Source: an uncultured Prevotella sp. (lineage in GTDB: Bacteria > Bacteroidota > Bacteroidia > Bacteroidales > Bacteroidaceae). From it: DNA of 64,000 nucleotides. The stretch spans positions 1 to 64,000 of the forward strand of contig ONDK01000009.1 in NCBI GenBank assembly GCA_900316565.1, in the 5' to 3' direction. A program made the translations under genes and the position numbers. Below, piece by piece: positions 52,223 through 63,846 of the stretch (positions within the stretch are counted from its first letter, which is position 1; each line of letters starts with the position of its first letter). Under the pieces are notes generated by a model. That model searched no databases and was not told the origin of the DNA. It saw only the letters and a list, made by a program, of their open reading frames with translations.

Positions 52223-54565
52223 TTACTGATGAAGGAGGTCGAGCTTCGTTTTTGGAGCCAATACGTTGTTGACCTTCTCGGTGTACTCAGGGATATCCAG
52301 TCTCACACTTTCCTTTATATCCTCGACATTGTCGCCGACAAGGAACGCATATCGTCCTGCTTCTGCAATCCACTGGCTGTGGCTCTCGTCGAAGGATGCG
52401 AGGTCGCGGACCGGAATTGTCATCTTCAGAGTCTCGCTCTGTCCAGGTTTCAGTAGGGCAGTCTTGTCGAAGGCCTTCAACTCCTTTGCTGGCTTCTCAA
52501 TTGTTCCCTTTGGTGCTGCGACATATATCTGTGCAACCTGCTTCCCGCTGACCTTTCCGGTGTTCTTAACGTTGACGGTGACGATGACATTGTCGCCGCT
52601 CTTCTTCGCTGTAAGTTTGCTGAACTCGAATGTGGTGTAGCTCAGACCGTAGCCGAAGGGATAGGCAACATTCTTCTTGAACGTGTCGTAGTAACGGTAA
52701 CCGACGTAGATGTCCTCGTCGTGGTTGCTGTAGTTGACGCCTTTCAGATTTCCATTGTCGAACTTCTCGGTGAGGTTGTAATAGTCGGGCTGCTGTGGGA
52801 AGTTGCATGTCGATGGGTCGTCGCCGATGGAGAGTGGCCATGTGGCGGTGAGATGTCCCGACGGGCAGACCTTTCCTGTGAGCACGTCGGCCACACTGTT
52901 GCCGCCTTCCTCTCCCGGTTGCCATGCCACGAGGATGGCATCAGCAAGACTTCTCCAGCTAGCCGTCTCTATTGACGCGCCACTGTTGATGATGACTATA
53001 ACCGGTTTGCCTGCGGCGTGGAACTGACTGCTGACGCGGTTTATCATGTCGCGCTCTTTGTCTGTGAGGTTGAAGTCGCTTGCCCCACGGTCCATACCCT
53101 CGCCGGCCTGCCGTGCGATGGTGATGATGGCTGCGTCGGCGTGTGACAGCTCGTTGCTGATGAGACGGTCAGAAATCTCTATCTCGTCGAGCTTGGGCTG
53201 TCCTTGGTCGAGAAACCACATCTCCGGGTTCTTGTCGGCCTTTAGTTTGGCTTTGGCGTAAGGAACGTATTTCTCGTAGATATCGGTCAGCGACGCAGTT
53301 GTCTTCACTCCAATGTTCTTTAGACCCTGCACCATGTCGACGACATACGGTACGTTGACGGCACCGGAGCCCAGTCCACCGCTGAGAAAGTCATAGCTGT
53401 TGACACCGAAGAGTGCTACGATCTTGAGGTTTCTTATAGGTAGTGTGTTGTTGTCGTTCTTCAGGAGTACCATACCCTCCGCTGATGACTGGCGTGTTAT
53501 GGCCGCATGAGCCTTCAGGTCCGGTGCGTCGGAAGCCTTGTAATGGCGGAAGGACGGAGTCTTGACGATATATTCCAGCATGTTACGTGCGTTTCTGTCC
53601 ACGTCCTTGACGTCGAGGGTCCCGTTCTTCACTGCAGCTACAATATCCTGTGCCTGTTGCGGGTAGCCAGGCATAAGAAGGTCGTCGCCGGCATGTACCT
53701 CGCTCTCTGTCGGTAGGTCACGGCGCTTGCCAATCCAGTCGGTCATCACGATACCCTTAAAGCCCCATTCATCGCGGAGAACGGTGGTGAGAAGGTCGTG
53801 GTTGTCTTGGGAGTATACACCATTGACGCGGTTGTATGATGCCATGACCGTCCATGGCTGTGCCTGACGCACCACTCTCTCGAATCCGCGGAGGTATATC
53901 TCACGTAGTGCACGCTGTGAGACGCGCTCGTCGACACGTGTGCGGTCGCCCTCCTGTGAGTTGACGGCAAAGTGCTTTGGACTTGTTCCCACGCCTTCGC
54001 TCTGTATTCCGTTGACCATAGCGGTGCCTATGATGCCTGTTACGCAAGGGTCTTCACTGTAGTATTCGAAGTTGCGGCCGCCAAGAGGGTTGCGCTGAAT
54101 GTTGAGGCCTGGTCCGAGGACGACGTCGCATCCGTACTCCAGGGTCTCATTGCCTATGGCCTGGCCTACCTTGTAGACCAGTTGCGGATTCCATGTCGAG
54201 GCGAGACATGTGCCTACAGGAAATCCAGTAGCATAATAAGTCTTGGACGTCCCCTCGCGGGTGGCGTTGATGTGTACTCCCGCAGGACCGTCGGTGAGGA
54301 CGGTCGCTGGTATACCGTACTTCTGAAAGCCTACTGTCTGTCCTGCCGCTCCCTCCACAAGGCGCGACTGATGTCCGAGCATGGCACCGGAGCCTACGAA
54401 GCCTGAGTTGCCGTCGCCGACGAGTAGTTGTACTTTTTCTTCCAAGGTCATCGACTTCAGTACCTCATCGATGTTCTTGCTTGTGAGCTGTGGTCCATTT
54501 TGTGCCATAACAGATGCTGATAAGAATAAGGTGGCAAAAGCTGCCAATAGCTTTTTTTGTTGCAT
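52223..54565 (-). CDS. Glycoside hydrolase family 3, probable beta-glucosidase
   Basis: The 780-residue protein has a signal peptide (1-21, SVMAQ), a GH3 N-terminal domain with the catalytic nucleophile D276 (GIVMTDWIG), a C-terminal GH3 domain, and a fibronectin III-like domain at about 660-760 (VTVNVKNTGKVSGKQVAQIYV). Related proteins hydrolyse beta-glucosides or beta-xylosides, and the substrate is not certain. RNPLGGRNFEYYSEDP and PKHFAVNSQEGDR are typical. No SusC/SusD neighbour is present, so it is not in a classic polysaccharide locus. A near-perfect promoter precedes it. Confidence 0.92.
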   Translation of the reverse strand: MQQKKLLAAFATLFLSASVMAQNGPQLTSKNIDEVLKSMTLEEKVQLLVGDGNSGFVGSGAMLGHQSRLVEGAAGQTVGFQKYGIPATVLTDGPAGVHINATREGTSKTYYATGFPVGTCLASTWNPQLVYKVGQAIGNETLEYGCDVVLGPGLNIQRNPLGGRNFEYYSEDPCVTGIIGTAMVNGIQSEGVGTSPKHFAVNSQEGDRTRVDERVSQRALREIYLRGFERVVRQAQPWTVMASYNRVNGVYSQDNHDLLTTVLRDEWGFKGIVMTDWIGKRRDLPTESEVHAGDDLLMPGYPQQAQDIVAAVKNGTLDVKDVDRNARNMLEYIVKTPSFRHYKASDAPDLKAHAAITRQSSAEGMVLLKNDNNTLPIRNLKIVALFGVNSYDFLSGGLGSGAVNVPYVVDMVQGLKNIGVKTTASLTDIYEKYVPYAKAKLKADKNPEMWFLDQGQPKLDEIEISDRLISNELSHADAAIITIARQAGEGMDRGASDFNLTDKERDMINRVSSQFHAAGKPVIVIINSGASIETASWRSLADAILVAWQPGEEGGNSVADVLTGKVCPSGHLTATWPLSIGDDPSTCNFPQQPDYYNLTEKFDNGNLKGVNYSNHDEDIYVGYRYYDTFKKNVAYPFGYGLSYTTFEFSKLTAKKSGDNVIVTVNVKNTGKVSGKQVAQIYVAAPKGTIEKPAKELKAFDKTALLKPGQSETLKMTIPVRDLASFDESHSQWIAEAGRYAFLVGDNVEDIKESVRLDIPEYTEKVNNVLAPKTKLDLLHQ

Positions 54566-54603
54566 AATAAGTTGTTATTAGGTGATTGCCTTAATTGATT
54601 ATG

Positions 54604-54634
54604 CAAAATTAGTCATTATATTTTTCTTCTCAAA
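54604..54634 (-). promoter_or_regulatory. Consensus promoter of the GH3 gene
   Basis: On the minus strand TTTG (54634-54631), 19 bases, then TAATTTTG (54611-54604), about 39 bases before the ATG at 54565. Confidence 0.85.
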
Positions 54635-54782
54635 ATAGGATATAATAAAAGTTGTTATACGATGGATTTCTTATGGACTGATTTATTTTGCGTCGTTCGT
54701 CATTGTTTTGTCGGCTGTTTTTTTTGATGTTCACGTAAAGAAAAAATAGTCTGACGATAGCGTCCCTTTATGCGATATTTTG

Positions 54783-54790
54783 TAACTTTG
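54783..54790 (+). promoter_or_regulatory. -7 box of ung
   Basis: TAACTTTG lies 67 bases before ATG 54858; no good -33 TTTG is seen. Confidence 0.5.
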
Positions 54791-54857
54791 CACGGATTAT
54801 ATGCCTTTGCAGACGTTTGTCTAAGGGCATTGGTAATAAGTTAAACTGAAAAAGCAA

Positions 54858-55523
54858 ATGGATGTAAGGATTGAGCCGTCGTGGAAAAGAGTGCTGGAGA
54901 CGGAGTTTGAAAAGCCGTATTTTGCCAAGCTGACCGCCGCTGTGCGGGAAGAATATCATAAATATCAGTGTTTCCCGCCAGGAAAGCTCATCTTCAACTC
55001 GTTCAACCTCTGTCCCTTCGACAAAGTGAAGGTTGTTATCATCGGACAGGACCCGTATCACGAGCCGGGACAGGCCATGGGTCTGAGCTTCTCCGTCCCC
55101 GACGGTGTGATGATGCCACCCTCGCTGCAGAATATCTTCAAGGAGATACGTGATGATATAGGTACTCCCGTCCCCATGAGCGGCAATCTCACGCGGTGGG
55201 AGCAGCAGGGTGTGCTTTTGATGAACGCCACCCTCACCGTCAGAGCCCATCAGGCCAATAGCCATCAGGCGTTGGGATGGCAGACATTTACCGACGCTGC
55301 CATCAAGGCTGTGAGTGCCGAACGTGAGCATATTGTCTTTATGCTGTGGGGTGGCTATGCGCGTTCCAAGAAGGCTCTCATCGACCAGACCAGGCATCTG
55401 GTGCTGGAGAGCGTCCATCCGTCGCCACTCTCCGCCAACCGTGGCGGATGGTTCGGACAACATCAGTTCTCTCGCTGTAATGAATACCTTAAGGCCAACG
55501 GCATTGAGCCTATAGTGTGGTGA
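54858..55523 (+). CDS. ung: Uracil-DNA glycosylase
   Basis: UDG removes uracil from DNA in base excision repair. The 221-residue family-1 enzyme has the water-activating D65 in GQDPYHEPGQAMGLSFSV, the uracil-binding F and N positions, and H187 in HPSPLSANRGGWFGQHQFS. The DUF3109 gene follows after 10 bp, so the two may be co-transcribed. The long run of conserved motifs makes the call secure. Confidence 0.98.
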   Translation: MDVRIEPSWKRVLETEFEKPYFAKLTAAVREEYHKYQCFPPGKLIFNSFNLCPFDKVKVVIIGQDPYHEPGQAMGLSFSVPDGVMMPPSLQNIFKEIRDDIGTPVPMSGNLTRWEQQGVLLMNATLTVRAHQANSHQALGWQTFTDAAIKAVSAEREHIVFMLWGGYARSKKALIDQTRHLVLESVHPSPLSANRGGWFGQHQFSRCNEYLKANGIEPIVW

Positions 55524-55533
55524 TATAGTATAT

Positions 55534-56247
55534 ATGATAACAATGGATAATAAGCAACAGAAATCATCAGGGGACGGTATGGTTCCGTCTTCCGTCAGTG
55601 AGGGTGAGAATGGCGCAGAGGCCCTTCACATTCTCCAAGTGGGTAATGTGCTGGTGTCGCCGGATGTATTTACAGAGAAGTTTTGTTGCGACTTGTCAAA
55701 ATGCAAGGGACAGTGTTGTGTCGAGGGAGATGCCGGAGCGCCTGTAACCCTCGATGAGGTTATGGAGATAGAGAATTCCCTTGACATGGTGTGGGAGGAC
55801 CTTGCGGCGTCGGCGCAGAGTGTTATCGACAAGCAAGGCGTGGCCTACACCGATGTTGAGGGCGACCTGGTGACGAGTATCGTTCACGGAAAGGACTGCG
55901 TGTTCACCTGCTACGAGGATATCCAGGACAGAGACAGCGGAGACACTATACACAACTGTTGCCTTTGTGCCTTGGAACGTGCCTATAGAATGGGAAAGAT
56001 AGGTTTCGTGAAACCTATCTCTTGTGCCCTGTACCCTATACGTGTGAAGGATTTCGGCAATGACGTGATAGGGATAAATTATAATCGGTGGAGTGTTTGC
56101 AAGGATGCTGTGGCCAAGGGCAGAAAACTTGGCATACATGTCTATGAGTTCCTCCGGGAGCCTCTGATAAAGCGCTTCGGAAAGAAGTGGTATGATGAGT
56201 TTTGTCAGTTGGCTTCAGAACTGAAAAAGCAGGGATATATCAAATAA
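55534..56247 (+). CDS. DUF3109 family cysteine-rich protein
   Basis: The 237-residue protein has clustered cysteines: CCDLSKCKGQCCVEGDAGAP (about 49-68), then C-x3-C in CVFTC, CCLC and SCALYP. This pattern suggests a metal or Fe-S site, as proposed for the family. The biochemical role is unknown. The N-terminal 35 residues before LQVGNVLVSPDVF are an extension compared with the shortest family members, and starts at 55534 or 55543 are both possible. It is 10 bp after ung. Confidence 0.88.
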   Translation: MITMDNKQQKSSGDGMVPSSVSEGENGAEALHILQVGNVLVSPDVFTEKFCCDLSKCKGQCCVEGDAGAPVTLDEVMEIENSLDMVWEDLAASAQSVIDKQGVAYTDVEGDLVTSIVHGKDCVFTCYEDIQDRDSGDTIHNCCLCALERAYRMGKIGFVKPISCALYPIRVKDFGNDVIGINYNRWSVCKDAVAKGRKLGIHVYEFLREPLIKRFGKKWYDEFCQLASELKKQGYIK

Positions 56248-56476
56248 TCTATAGCATACCATAATAACATCTACCGCAAGTTTACTGCTGCATTGGTTAG
56301 TGACTGCGTGGTGCGGGGGTTGTCCGCCACATAGAGTTGTTATGTCTTTTATTGGCGGACTGCCACAAGGCCAAACCCTTCACACGCATGTCAAACGAAT
56401 AAGTGATATAGTAAGTTGATTGCCTGTGAACGCTCCATGACCCTACCTAGCCACGTACTGCACAGGCTAGTGCCGT

Positions 56477-58915
56477 TTACTGTGCTGTATCTTCAAATTT
56501 TTCCGACGCGGAGAATAGAGCCTCTCCGTTTCTCTTCTGCAATTTTATCTTCTTTGTCGTACCGTTTACCGTTAGCATTGTGGAACCCTGCTCCTTACTG
56601 GTGATAGTGTAACTGGTGACCTTTCCGTTGCGCCATGTCATGCTGACGGTGAAGTTGCCGCGGGCTCGCAGTCCTGACACGGTACCGTCCTTCCATGCTG
56701 CCGGTAAGGCTGGCAGGAGAGTGATGCTCTTTGGCGTGCTCTGCAGGAGCATCTCGCATACGCCCGCCGTTCCTCCGAAGTTGCCGTCAATCTGGAATGG
56801 CGGATGGGCATCGAAGAGGTTAGGATATGTGCCGCCGTGGTGCACGGCATCGGGGCCGTTGTAGTTCTGTGGTGAGACGTAACGCAGAAGCATGCGGTAG
56901 AGTTTGTAGGCATGGCTGCCGTCGCCGAGGCGTGCCCATAGGTTTACGCGCCATCCTGTGCTCCATCCTGTGCTCTCATCACCTTTCATCTCCAGCGTCT
57001 TGCGTGCTGCATCGTGGAATGCTTCCGGCAGGGTGTGGCCGGGGTACAACCCGTAGAGATGACTCTGGTGACGATGGTGAATGTCGACGTCGTTCCAGTC
57101 GTAGTACCATTCGTTCAGATCACCGTGCTTTCCTGCCTCGTAAGGATGTAGACTGGCAAGTTGTTTTTTCAACTTTTTGACGAAGGGCTTGTCAGCCTCT
57201 AGGATGTCTGCGGCATCGATGACGTTGGTGAAGAGCTCGCGGATGATGGCGAGGTCGGCTGTTCCGCCATAGCAAGTAGCCCCTTCATATCCTTTGTCGG
57301 TGTAGAAAGTGGCCTCGGGACTCGTGCTCGGCGCCGTAATCAGTTCTGTTGGCTTCTTAGGGTTTACGATGAGCCAGTCGGAACAGAACTCTGCCGCTCC
57401 TTTCATTATCGGGTAAGCCTTGCGGCGGAGGAACTCCTTGTCGTTGGAATAGAGGTAATGGTCCCATAAGGCGTTGACGGCCCATGCTCCCCCCATGTTC
57501 CAGTTGCTCCATCTCGGACTCTGTGTGCCACCGCCGACAGGTGCTGTCTTGGCCCATATGTCACTGTTATGGCAGCAGCACCATCCGTTCTGTATGCCGT
57601 AGAAGTTGCGGGCTGTGTATGTACCATTGGCGCGCAGGGAGTTGAAGAACCCGTAAAGAGGTTTAGTCATCTCCGAGAGGTTGGCAACTTCCGCCGGCCA
57701 GTAGTTCTCTTCCAGGTTGATGTTCATCGTGTAGTTTCCTCGCCACGGCGACCAGAGGTATGGCGTCCACAGCCCCTGGAGGTTTGCAGGGACGTTGTTG
57801 TAGCGTGAAGACGAGATGAGAAGATAACGGCCGTACTGGAAATAGAGAGCCTCCAGATAACGGTCGGCACTGTTGTCGGCTTCAAAACCCGATGCGTTGT
57901 CCGTTTTGTTGGCTCTGCCGAGTTCTGTCCGTTTGGTGTATGCCCTTAGGAGTTTGTCGGTTGGTATGTTGTTAGCGTACGGTTGCGTGCCGAAGGACAG
58001 TTTCACGCGTTCGTAATATTGCCGATAATCGTCTATGCAACGTTTGCGTATTGTGGAGAAGGGCACGTTCTTGGCATGCATAATCTCGCCAAGCGACTTG
58101 TCTTTGTAGTCGGAGCTCTGTGTGATGGGCTGTGCGTTGGCACCACCGAAGCTGGTCTCGTTGACAATGTATATCGTTGCCGCATCGGCACCGTTGATGA
58201 TTAATGAACTGTTGGACGGTGTTACAGAACCTCCTTCGTTTACAATGAGGAGCGTGGTGCAGGCATGTATCGTCTCGTCTTCCGGCCCCATGGCGTGTCC
58301 AATCATCGTTAGCAGGTTGCCGTCGGCCTTGACGTGGTGTGGAACCTGCGCCGTAAGACAAACCGACGCGCTGATGCTCGACGGTTTGTCGGCAGTAAGT
58401 CGGATGGCGATAAGACGGTCCTGGTAGCTGGAGAAATACTCCCGCTTGAATCTTATGCCGTCCTGCACGTAGCTTACGTGTACGAGACTGCTGTCGATGT
58501 CGAGCTCGCGTCTATAGCTTGTTGCATCACCTCTATGGTGACTGATGATATTGAGGGTACCGAGGGGCTGGTAGTTGGCGCTTTCCTTCCCTTGCAGTTC
58601 ATGCTGGAGTGAATCGGCTAGGCGGTAGTTCTCTTTGAATAGTGCTTCCCTTATGGGTTTGAGCCATTTCGACTTCCCCGCGCCTTCATTGTGGTCGACG
58701 GGCTTTCCTGTCCAATAAGTGATGTCGTTGAGATAGATGATGTCGTTGTTGACACCGCCGTAGATGGACGCACCAATCTTCCCGTTGCCTATTGGCAGGC
58801 TCTCTTCGAAGTATCGTGCCGGACTGTCGTACCACAGGCGCATGGGCTGCTGTTGCTGTGCCTGGATGGTGAGACTCATTCCTAAAATTGCTGTAAGGAT
58901 AAAGCTTTTCATCAT
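56477..58915 (-). CDS. Glycoside hydrolase family 95, probable alpha-L-fucosidase
   Basis: GH95 enzymes, such as Bifidobacterium AfcA, release alpha-1,2-fucose by an inverting mechanism; some members act on alpha-galactose. The 812-residue protein has a signal peptide (1-20, TIQAQ). Catalytic positions of the family are visible: N398-x-N400 ([11 protein letters not shown]), E534 ([10 protein letters not shown]) and D710 (FQIDGNFGG). The long C-terminal beta domain is complete. It stands alone, separated from gyrB by 204 bp. Substrates such as host mucin glycans or plant xyloglucan are inference. Confidence 0.92.
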   Translation of the reverse strand: MMKSFILTAILGMSLTIQAQQQQPMRLWYDSPARYFEESLPIGNGKIGASIYGGVNNDIIYLNDITYWTGKPVDHNEGAGKSKWLKPIREALFKENYRLADSLQHELQGKESANYQPLGTLNIISHHRGDATSYRRELDIDSSLVHVSYVQDGIRFKREYFSSYQDRLIAIRLTADKPSSISASVCLTAQVPHHVKADGNLLTMIGHAMGPEDETIHACTTLLIVNEGGSVTPSNSSLIINGADAATIYIVNETSFGGANAQPITQSSDYKDKSLGEIMHAKNVPFSTIRKRCIDDYRQYYERVKLSFGTQPYANNIPTDKLLRAYTKRTELGRANKTDNASGFEADNSADRYLEALYFQYGRYLLISSSRYNNVPANLQGLWTPYLWSPWRGNYTMNINLEENYWPAEVANLSEMTKPLYGFFNSLRANGTYTARNFYGIQNGWCCCHNSDIWAKTAPVGGGTQSPRWSNWNMGGAWAVNALWDHYLYSNDKEFLRRKAYPIMKGAAEFCSDWLIVNPKKPTELITAPSTSPEATFYTDKGYEGATCYGGTADLAIIRELFTNVIDAADILEADKPFVKKLKKQLASLHPYEAGKHGDLNEWYYDWNDVDIHHRHQSHLYGLYPGHTLPEAFHDAARKTLEMKGDESTGWSTGWRVNLWARLGDGSHAYKLYRMLLRYVSPQNYNGPDAVHHGGTYPNLFDAHPPFQIDGNFGGTAGVCEMLLQSTPKSITLLPALPAAWKDGTVSGLRARGNFTVSMTWRNGKVTSYTITSKEQGSTMLTVNGTTKKIKLQKRNGEALFSASEKFEDTAQ

Positions 58916-59013
58916 ATTGTCAGTTTCTAGTTATCGATACGTGATTTAAAGTGATGTCGAGGTGTCTTGTTGATGTTCTGTCAGTCAGAATAGTAGACAG
59001 AAGTTAAAACAAT

Positions 59014-59048
59014 ATGGGGCAACCGTCTTTTTCAGGCGGCTGCCCCAT
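59014..59048 (-). terminator. Terminator after gyrB
   Basis: On the minus strand ATGGGGCAGCCG and CGGTTGCCCCAT arms pair with one wobble, and ATTGTTTTA follows. It ends gyrB transcription before the GH95 gene. Confidence 0.6.
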
Positions 59049-59119
59049 GGCTTGTTGTGTTTCTTTAGGTTAACAAAGGCGGGGCTGTCCGTCGCTTTTG
59101 TATTACTTGTCTGGTCTGC

Positions 59120-61093
<1,974 letters not shown>

Positions 61094-61120
61094 TTTGAAA
61101 AGTTTCTAATTATATAGATG

Positions 61121-61128
61121 CAAAGATA
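61121..61128 (-). promoter_or_regulatory. -7 box of gyrB
   Basis: The minus strand reads TATCTTTG about 28 bases before the gyrB start at 61093. No -33 TTTG is found. Confidence 0.5.
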
Positions 61129-61232
61129 CGAAAAATAGTTGGATTACAGAAATTTTCGCGTGTTTAAATATGCAAAAAATGGGGTGCTTCAGCACATCTT
61201 TTTTTGGTTTCTTTCGGACCGTATAAACACAC

Positions 61233-61265
61233 AAAGGCCGCACCTCGCGTGGAAGTGCGACCTTT
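61233..61265 (-). terminator. Hairpin after rpsT
   Basis: On the minus strand AAAGGTCGCAC pairs with GTGCGGCCTTT (11 bp with a wobble), followed by GTGTGTTTAT. The T-tail is weak. It lies 44 bases after the rpsT stop. Confidence 0.6.
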
Positions 61266-61308
61266 GATTATATTTTTATGCTATGACTATGACTCCTATA
61301 AGGACAGA

Positions 61309-61563
61309 TTAGCCCAGAGTAGCGACGTGGCGGCTCAGGCTTGCCTTTAAATTAGCAGCCTTATTCTTGTGAATAATGTTGGTCTTTGCCAATTTGTCGA
61401 GCATTTTCTGTACAGAAGGATAGAGCTTAACAGCCTCGTCCTTGTCAGTAACGGCACGCAGCTTGCGCACAGCGTTACGCATGGTCTTTGCATAGTACTT
61501 GTTATGCAGAGCCTTCTTCTTGTCCTGGCGGATTCTCTTTAGATTTGATTTGTGATTTGCCAT
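61309..61563 (-). CDS. rpsT: 30S ribosomal protein S20
   Basis: S20 binds 16S rRNA early in small subunit assembly. The 84-residue, highly basic helical protein begins [21 protein letters not shown] and ends with the conserved Lys-rich [15 protein letters not shown]. It follows the tRNA-Glu gene by about 100 nt on the same strand, with no terminator between. Confidence 0.97.
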   Translation of the reverse strand: MANHKSNLKRIRQDKKKALHNKYYAKTMRNAVRKLRAVTDKDEAVKLYPSVQKMLDKLAKTNIIHKNKAANLKASLSRHVATLG

Positions 61564-61664
61564 CTTTTATCTTTACCTTTATTTTATTCCTTCTTGTTGG
61601 CTCGTGGGAGGGAAGTGGAAGCTGATATTTTGTTTATTACTTCTTGCCCATTAACCTTTGATAG

Positions 61665-61736
61665 TAGTCCCTAGCAGAATCGAACTGCTCTTTAGAGAAT
61701 GAAAATCTCTCGTCCTAACCGATAGACGAAGGGACC
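61665..61736 (-). tRNA. tRNA-Glu (TTC anticodon)
   Basis: A 72-nt cloverleaf on the minus strand: acceptor GGTCCCT/AGGGACT (with a G-U end pair), D arm with GTCTATCGGTTAGGAC, anticodon arm GAGAGA-TTTTCAT-TCTCT with anticodon TTC, and T arm AGCAG-TTCGATT-CTGCT. CCA is not encoded. The sequence closely follows known tRNA-Glu. Confidence 0.96.
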
Positions 61737-61756
61737 GACGCTTCGAAATGCGGGTG

Positions 61757-61788
61757 CAAAGGTACTTGTTTTCTTTCAACCGACCAAA
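61757..61788 (-). promoter_or_regulatory. Promoter of tRNA-Glu and probably rpsT
   Basis: On the minus strand TTTG (61788-61785), 20 bases, TACCTTTG (61764-61757), about 20 bases before the tRNA 5' end. Confidence 0.75.
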
Positions 61789-61826
61789 TTTTCTACAAGA
61801 AATTTTCGTAAATGGCTGTAAATTTG

Positions 61827-61834
61827 TACTTTTG
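61827..61834 (+). promoter_or_regulatory. -7 box directly at the recO start
   Basis: TACTTTTG ends only two bases before ATG 61837. The -33 element is a weak TTTTCG. Confidence 0.55.
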
Positions 61835-61842
61835 CCATGATT

Positions 61843-62568
61843 ATGGAGGTAAGAACAAGGGCTATAGTATTGAGAAGTGTGAAGTATGGCGACGGTTCGC
61901 TTATCGTCGACATGCTCACGCGTGAGTGTGGCCGTGTGTCGTTTATGGTACGGATACCGAAGACGCAGAAGGGAAAACTTAAGAAGCAGTTCTTTCAGCC
62001 GCTGACGGTACTCGCGCTGGTGTTCGATTTCCGTCAGCGCTCTTCCTTGCAGCATATCAGGGATATAAGTGTGTCGCAGCCGTTTGCTACGATTCCTTTT
62101 GACCCGATGAAAATCAGTTTGGTGATGTTCCTCGCCGAGTTCCTCACCTATGCGACGCGTGATGAGCAGCAGAACGTACCGCTTTTCGATTTTGTGGAGT
62201 CCAGTCTTAGATGGCTCGATGACGCTGACGGCGGCTATACTAACTTCCATCTTGTTTTCATAACACGTCTCAGCCTGTTCATTGGTTTTCAGCCCAGCCT
62301 CGATGACTATTCCGATGATAGTCTCTTCGACCTTCGCGAAGGGTGTTTCACACATGTTGTGCCGTTGCACCACGACTTTCTCCAGCCTTCGCAGGCGCAT
62401 TTTCTCCCGACGCTCCTACGGCTCAACTACCGCAATATGCACCTGCTCAGACTGAGCCGGGAGCAGCGCAACGATATCGTAGGACAGATACTGTATTTCT
62501 ACCGTCTGCATGTTCCCGACATGCCGGAGCTCCGCTGTCTTGATGTCTTGAAGGAACTCTTCGCCTGA
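61843..62568 (+). CDS. recO: DNA repair protein RecO
   Basis: RecO, with RecR, loads RecA on SSB-coated DNA. The Bacteroidota-type protein has about 241 residues from ATG 61843 (MEVRTRAIVLRSVKYGDGSLIV). ATG 61837 is two codons earlier and also in frame, but lies so close to the -7 box that transcription would start at or within it. The N-terminal OB fold contains ECGRVSFMVRI. I do not see the four zinc cysteines found in some RecO proteins. Confidence 0.92.
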   Translation: MEVRTRAIVLRSVKYGDGSLIVDMLTRECGRVSFMVRIPKTQKGKLKKQFFQPLTVLALVFDFRQRSSLQHIRDISVSQPFATIPFDPMKISLVMFLAEFLTYATRDEQQNVPLFDFVESSLRWLDDADGGYTNFHLVFITRLSLFIGFQPSLDDYSDDSLFDLREGCFTHVVPLHHDFLQPSQAHFLPTLLRLNYRNMHLLRLSREQRNDIVGQILYFYRLHVPDMPELRCLDVLKELFA

Positions 62569-62601
62569 AGCGGGACGCCTCGTCCGGAGGTACTGTCGGT
62601 C

Positions 62602-62973
62602 TTATTTCATGAAGACGAAATACACCGCGGCAATAAGGCATAGGAATGCGGCGGCATGGTTCCAGTGAAGGGCCTGTCCTTGGAAGAGGACATTGGCGAT
62701 GATGGCGAACACCATCAGCGATATACACTCTTGGATGACCTTCAGCTGTACGAGTGAGAACGGACCGCCGTTGCCATTGAAGCCGATGCGGTTTGCCGGC
62801 ACCTGACAGCAGTACTCGAAGAACGCTATGCCCCAGGAGAATGCGATGACGCCTATCAATGGCCAGTTGCTGCTAATGCCCGACTGCTGCAGCCGGAGAT
62901 GACCGTACCAGGCCAGGGTCATGAAGATGTTGCTTACAACGAGAAGTAATATTGTCTCTATTCCGTTAGTCAT
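62602..62973 (-). CDS. DUF486 (DMT-like) small membrane protein
   Basis: The 123-residue protein has four membrane segments (about 5-23, 38-58, 83-101, 107-122). It matches the DUF486 family of small drug/metabolite-transporter-like proteins, with MTLAWYGHLR and WGIAFFEYCCQVPANRIG as marks. Function is not established. It overlaps the end of the HD-domain gene by 4 bp (ATGA), so the two are translationally coupled. Confidence 0.85.
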   Translation of the reverse strand: MTNGIETILLLVVSNIFMTLAWYGHLRLQQSGISSNWPLIGVIAFSWGIAFFEYCCQVPANRIGFNGNGGPFSLVQLKVIQECISLMVFAIIANVLFQGQALHWNHAAAFLCLIAAVYFVFMK

Positions 62974-63656
62974 TTTTCTTTGTCTTTATTGGAGAATTTG
63001 TCGGCGAAAGGCCGTGTGGCGTCCGTTATCTTTTTGTATTCCTCCTTGGTCATGGTGTTGTCGACGAGCACCTGGGCAAAGCCAATGAGACCTTTAGCCT
63101 CTTCCGTCCGCAGAAACCGCTTGTCAAGAGTCCAAGGACCCATGCGCAGACGGTCGAGTGCGTCGGCGTCCTTAAAGTCGCGGAATACCTCCGTCCAGGC
63201 TTCCGCTGTCCCTAAATCATTTTCCTCAAGACCTTCAGTATCATTTGTTGTCCATTCCTTGATGAACGCTTCCCCGTCTTTGTCATCCTGGTCGTGGAAA
63301 CGTATCGCGGCATAGGCCTCCGGCAGGAAGGTAATGCCCATCTGCCGCGCTTCTTCCTTGTAATAACTGGCTGCCCGCTCGCCATGCCCCTTGTCCAGAT
63401 AGTTGTTCAGCCGTCTGGTGTCATGGAAGATGCTGGCATGGCACAGAGCCTCCATCTGGCGGTCTGACAGCCGTCGCCGTGCGCCTATTTTCAATGCTAA
63501 GAGCAGTACACGTTCACAGTGGCCTTCAGTGTGTATGTCGAACTCGCCCTTAAGAGGCCAGAAATCTACCTCCCGGTCCATGATGTCGTACCAGAACGTG
63601 AATAAATCCTGTACCTGCTGTGGCTCTCTTCTTATTATGTCTTCTGGAATCTTCAT
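62970..63656 (-). CDS. HD-domain protein, probable metal-dependent phosphohydrolase
   Basis: The 228-residue protein has HD-type metal ligands: H42 and H46 in HTEGHCERV, H73 and the H78-D79 pair in HASIFHDT, and a later D in DADALDRLR. HD proteins hydrolyse phosphate esters or nucleotides; the substrate is not readable. The C-terminal tail is Lys-rich. It overlaps the DUF486 gene downstream. A -7 box TAATTTTG on the minus strand (63688-63681) lies about 25 bases upstream. Confidence 0.85.
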   Translation of the reverse strand: MKIPEDIIRREPQQVQDLFTFWYDIMDREVDFWPLKGEFDIHTEGHCERVLLLALKIGARRRLSDRQMEALCHASIFHDTRRLNNYLDKGHGERAASYYKEEARQMGITFLPEAYAAIRFHDQDDKDGEAFIKEWTTNDTEGLEENDLGTAEAWTEVFRDFKDADALDRLRMGPWTLDKRFLRTEEAKGLIGFAQVLVDNTMTKEEYKKITDATRPFADKFSNKDKEK

Positions 63657-63680
63657 TTAAAGGAGATGCTTTTGTGACTG

Positions 63681-63688
63681 CAAAATTA
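63681..63688 (-). promoter_or_regulatory. -7 box for the HD-DUF486 pair
   Basis: The minus strand reads TAATTTTG, about 25 bases before ATG 63656; no -33 element is seen. Confidence 0.5.
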
Positions 63689-63795
63689 CTTAAAAATAAC
63701 GATTGACGCGGTCTTTTAATTGCTAATTTTGTACAATCTGCAAATTTGGTAACATAAACGTGAAAAAGGATAATCACATTTTGGCACGATGTTTG

Positions 63796-63803
63796 TACCT
63801 TTG
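63796..63803 (+). promoter_or_regulatory. -7 box of the DUF3737 gene
   Basis: TACCTTTG lies 43 bases before ATG 63847. A TTTG at 63780-63783 is too close (12 bases) to be the -33 element. Confidence 0.5.
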
Positions 63804-63846
63804 CGGCTATAATCAAATCATACATATAATATATTAGGTATTAGCA

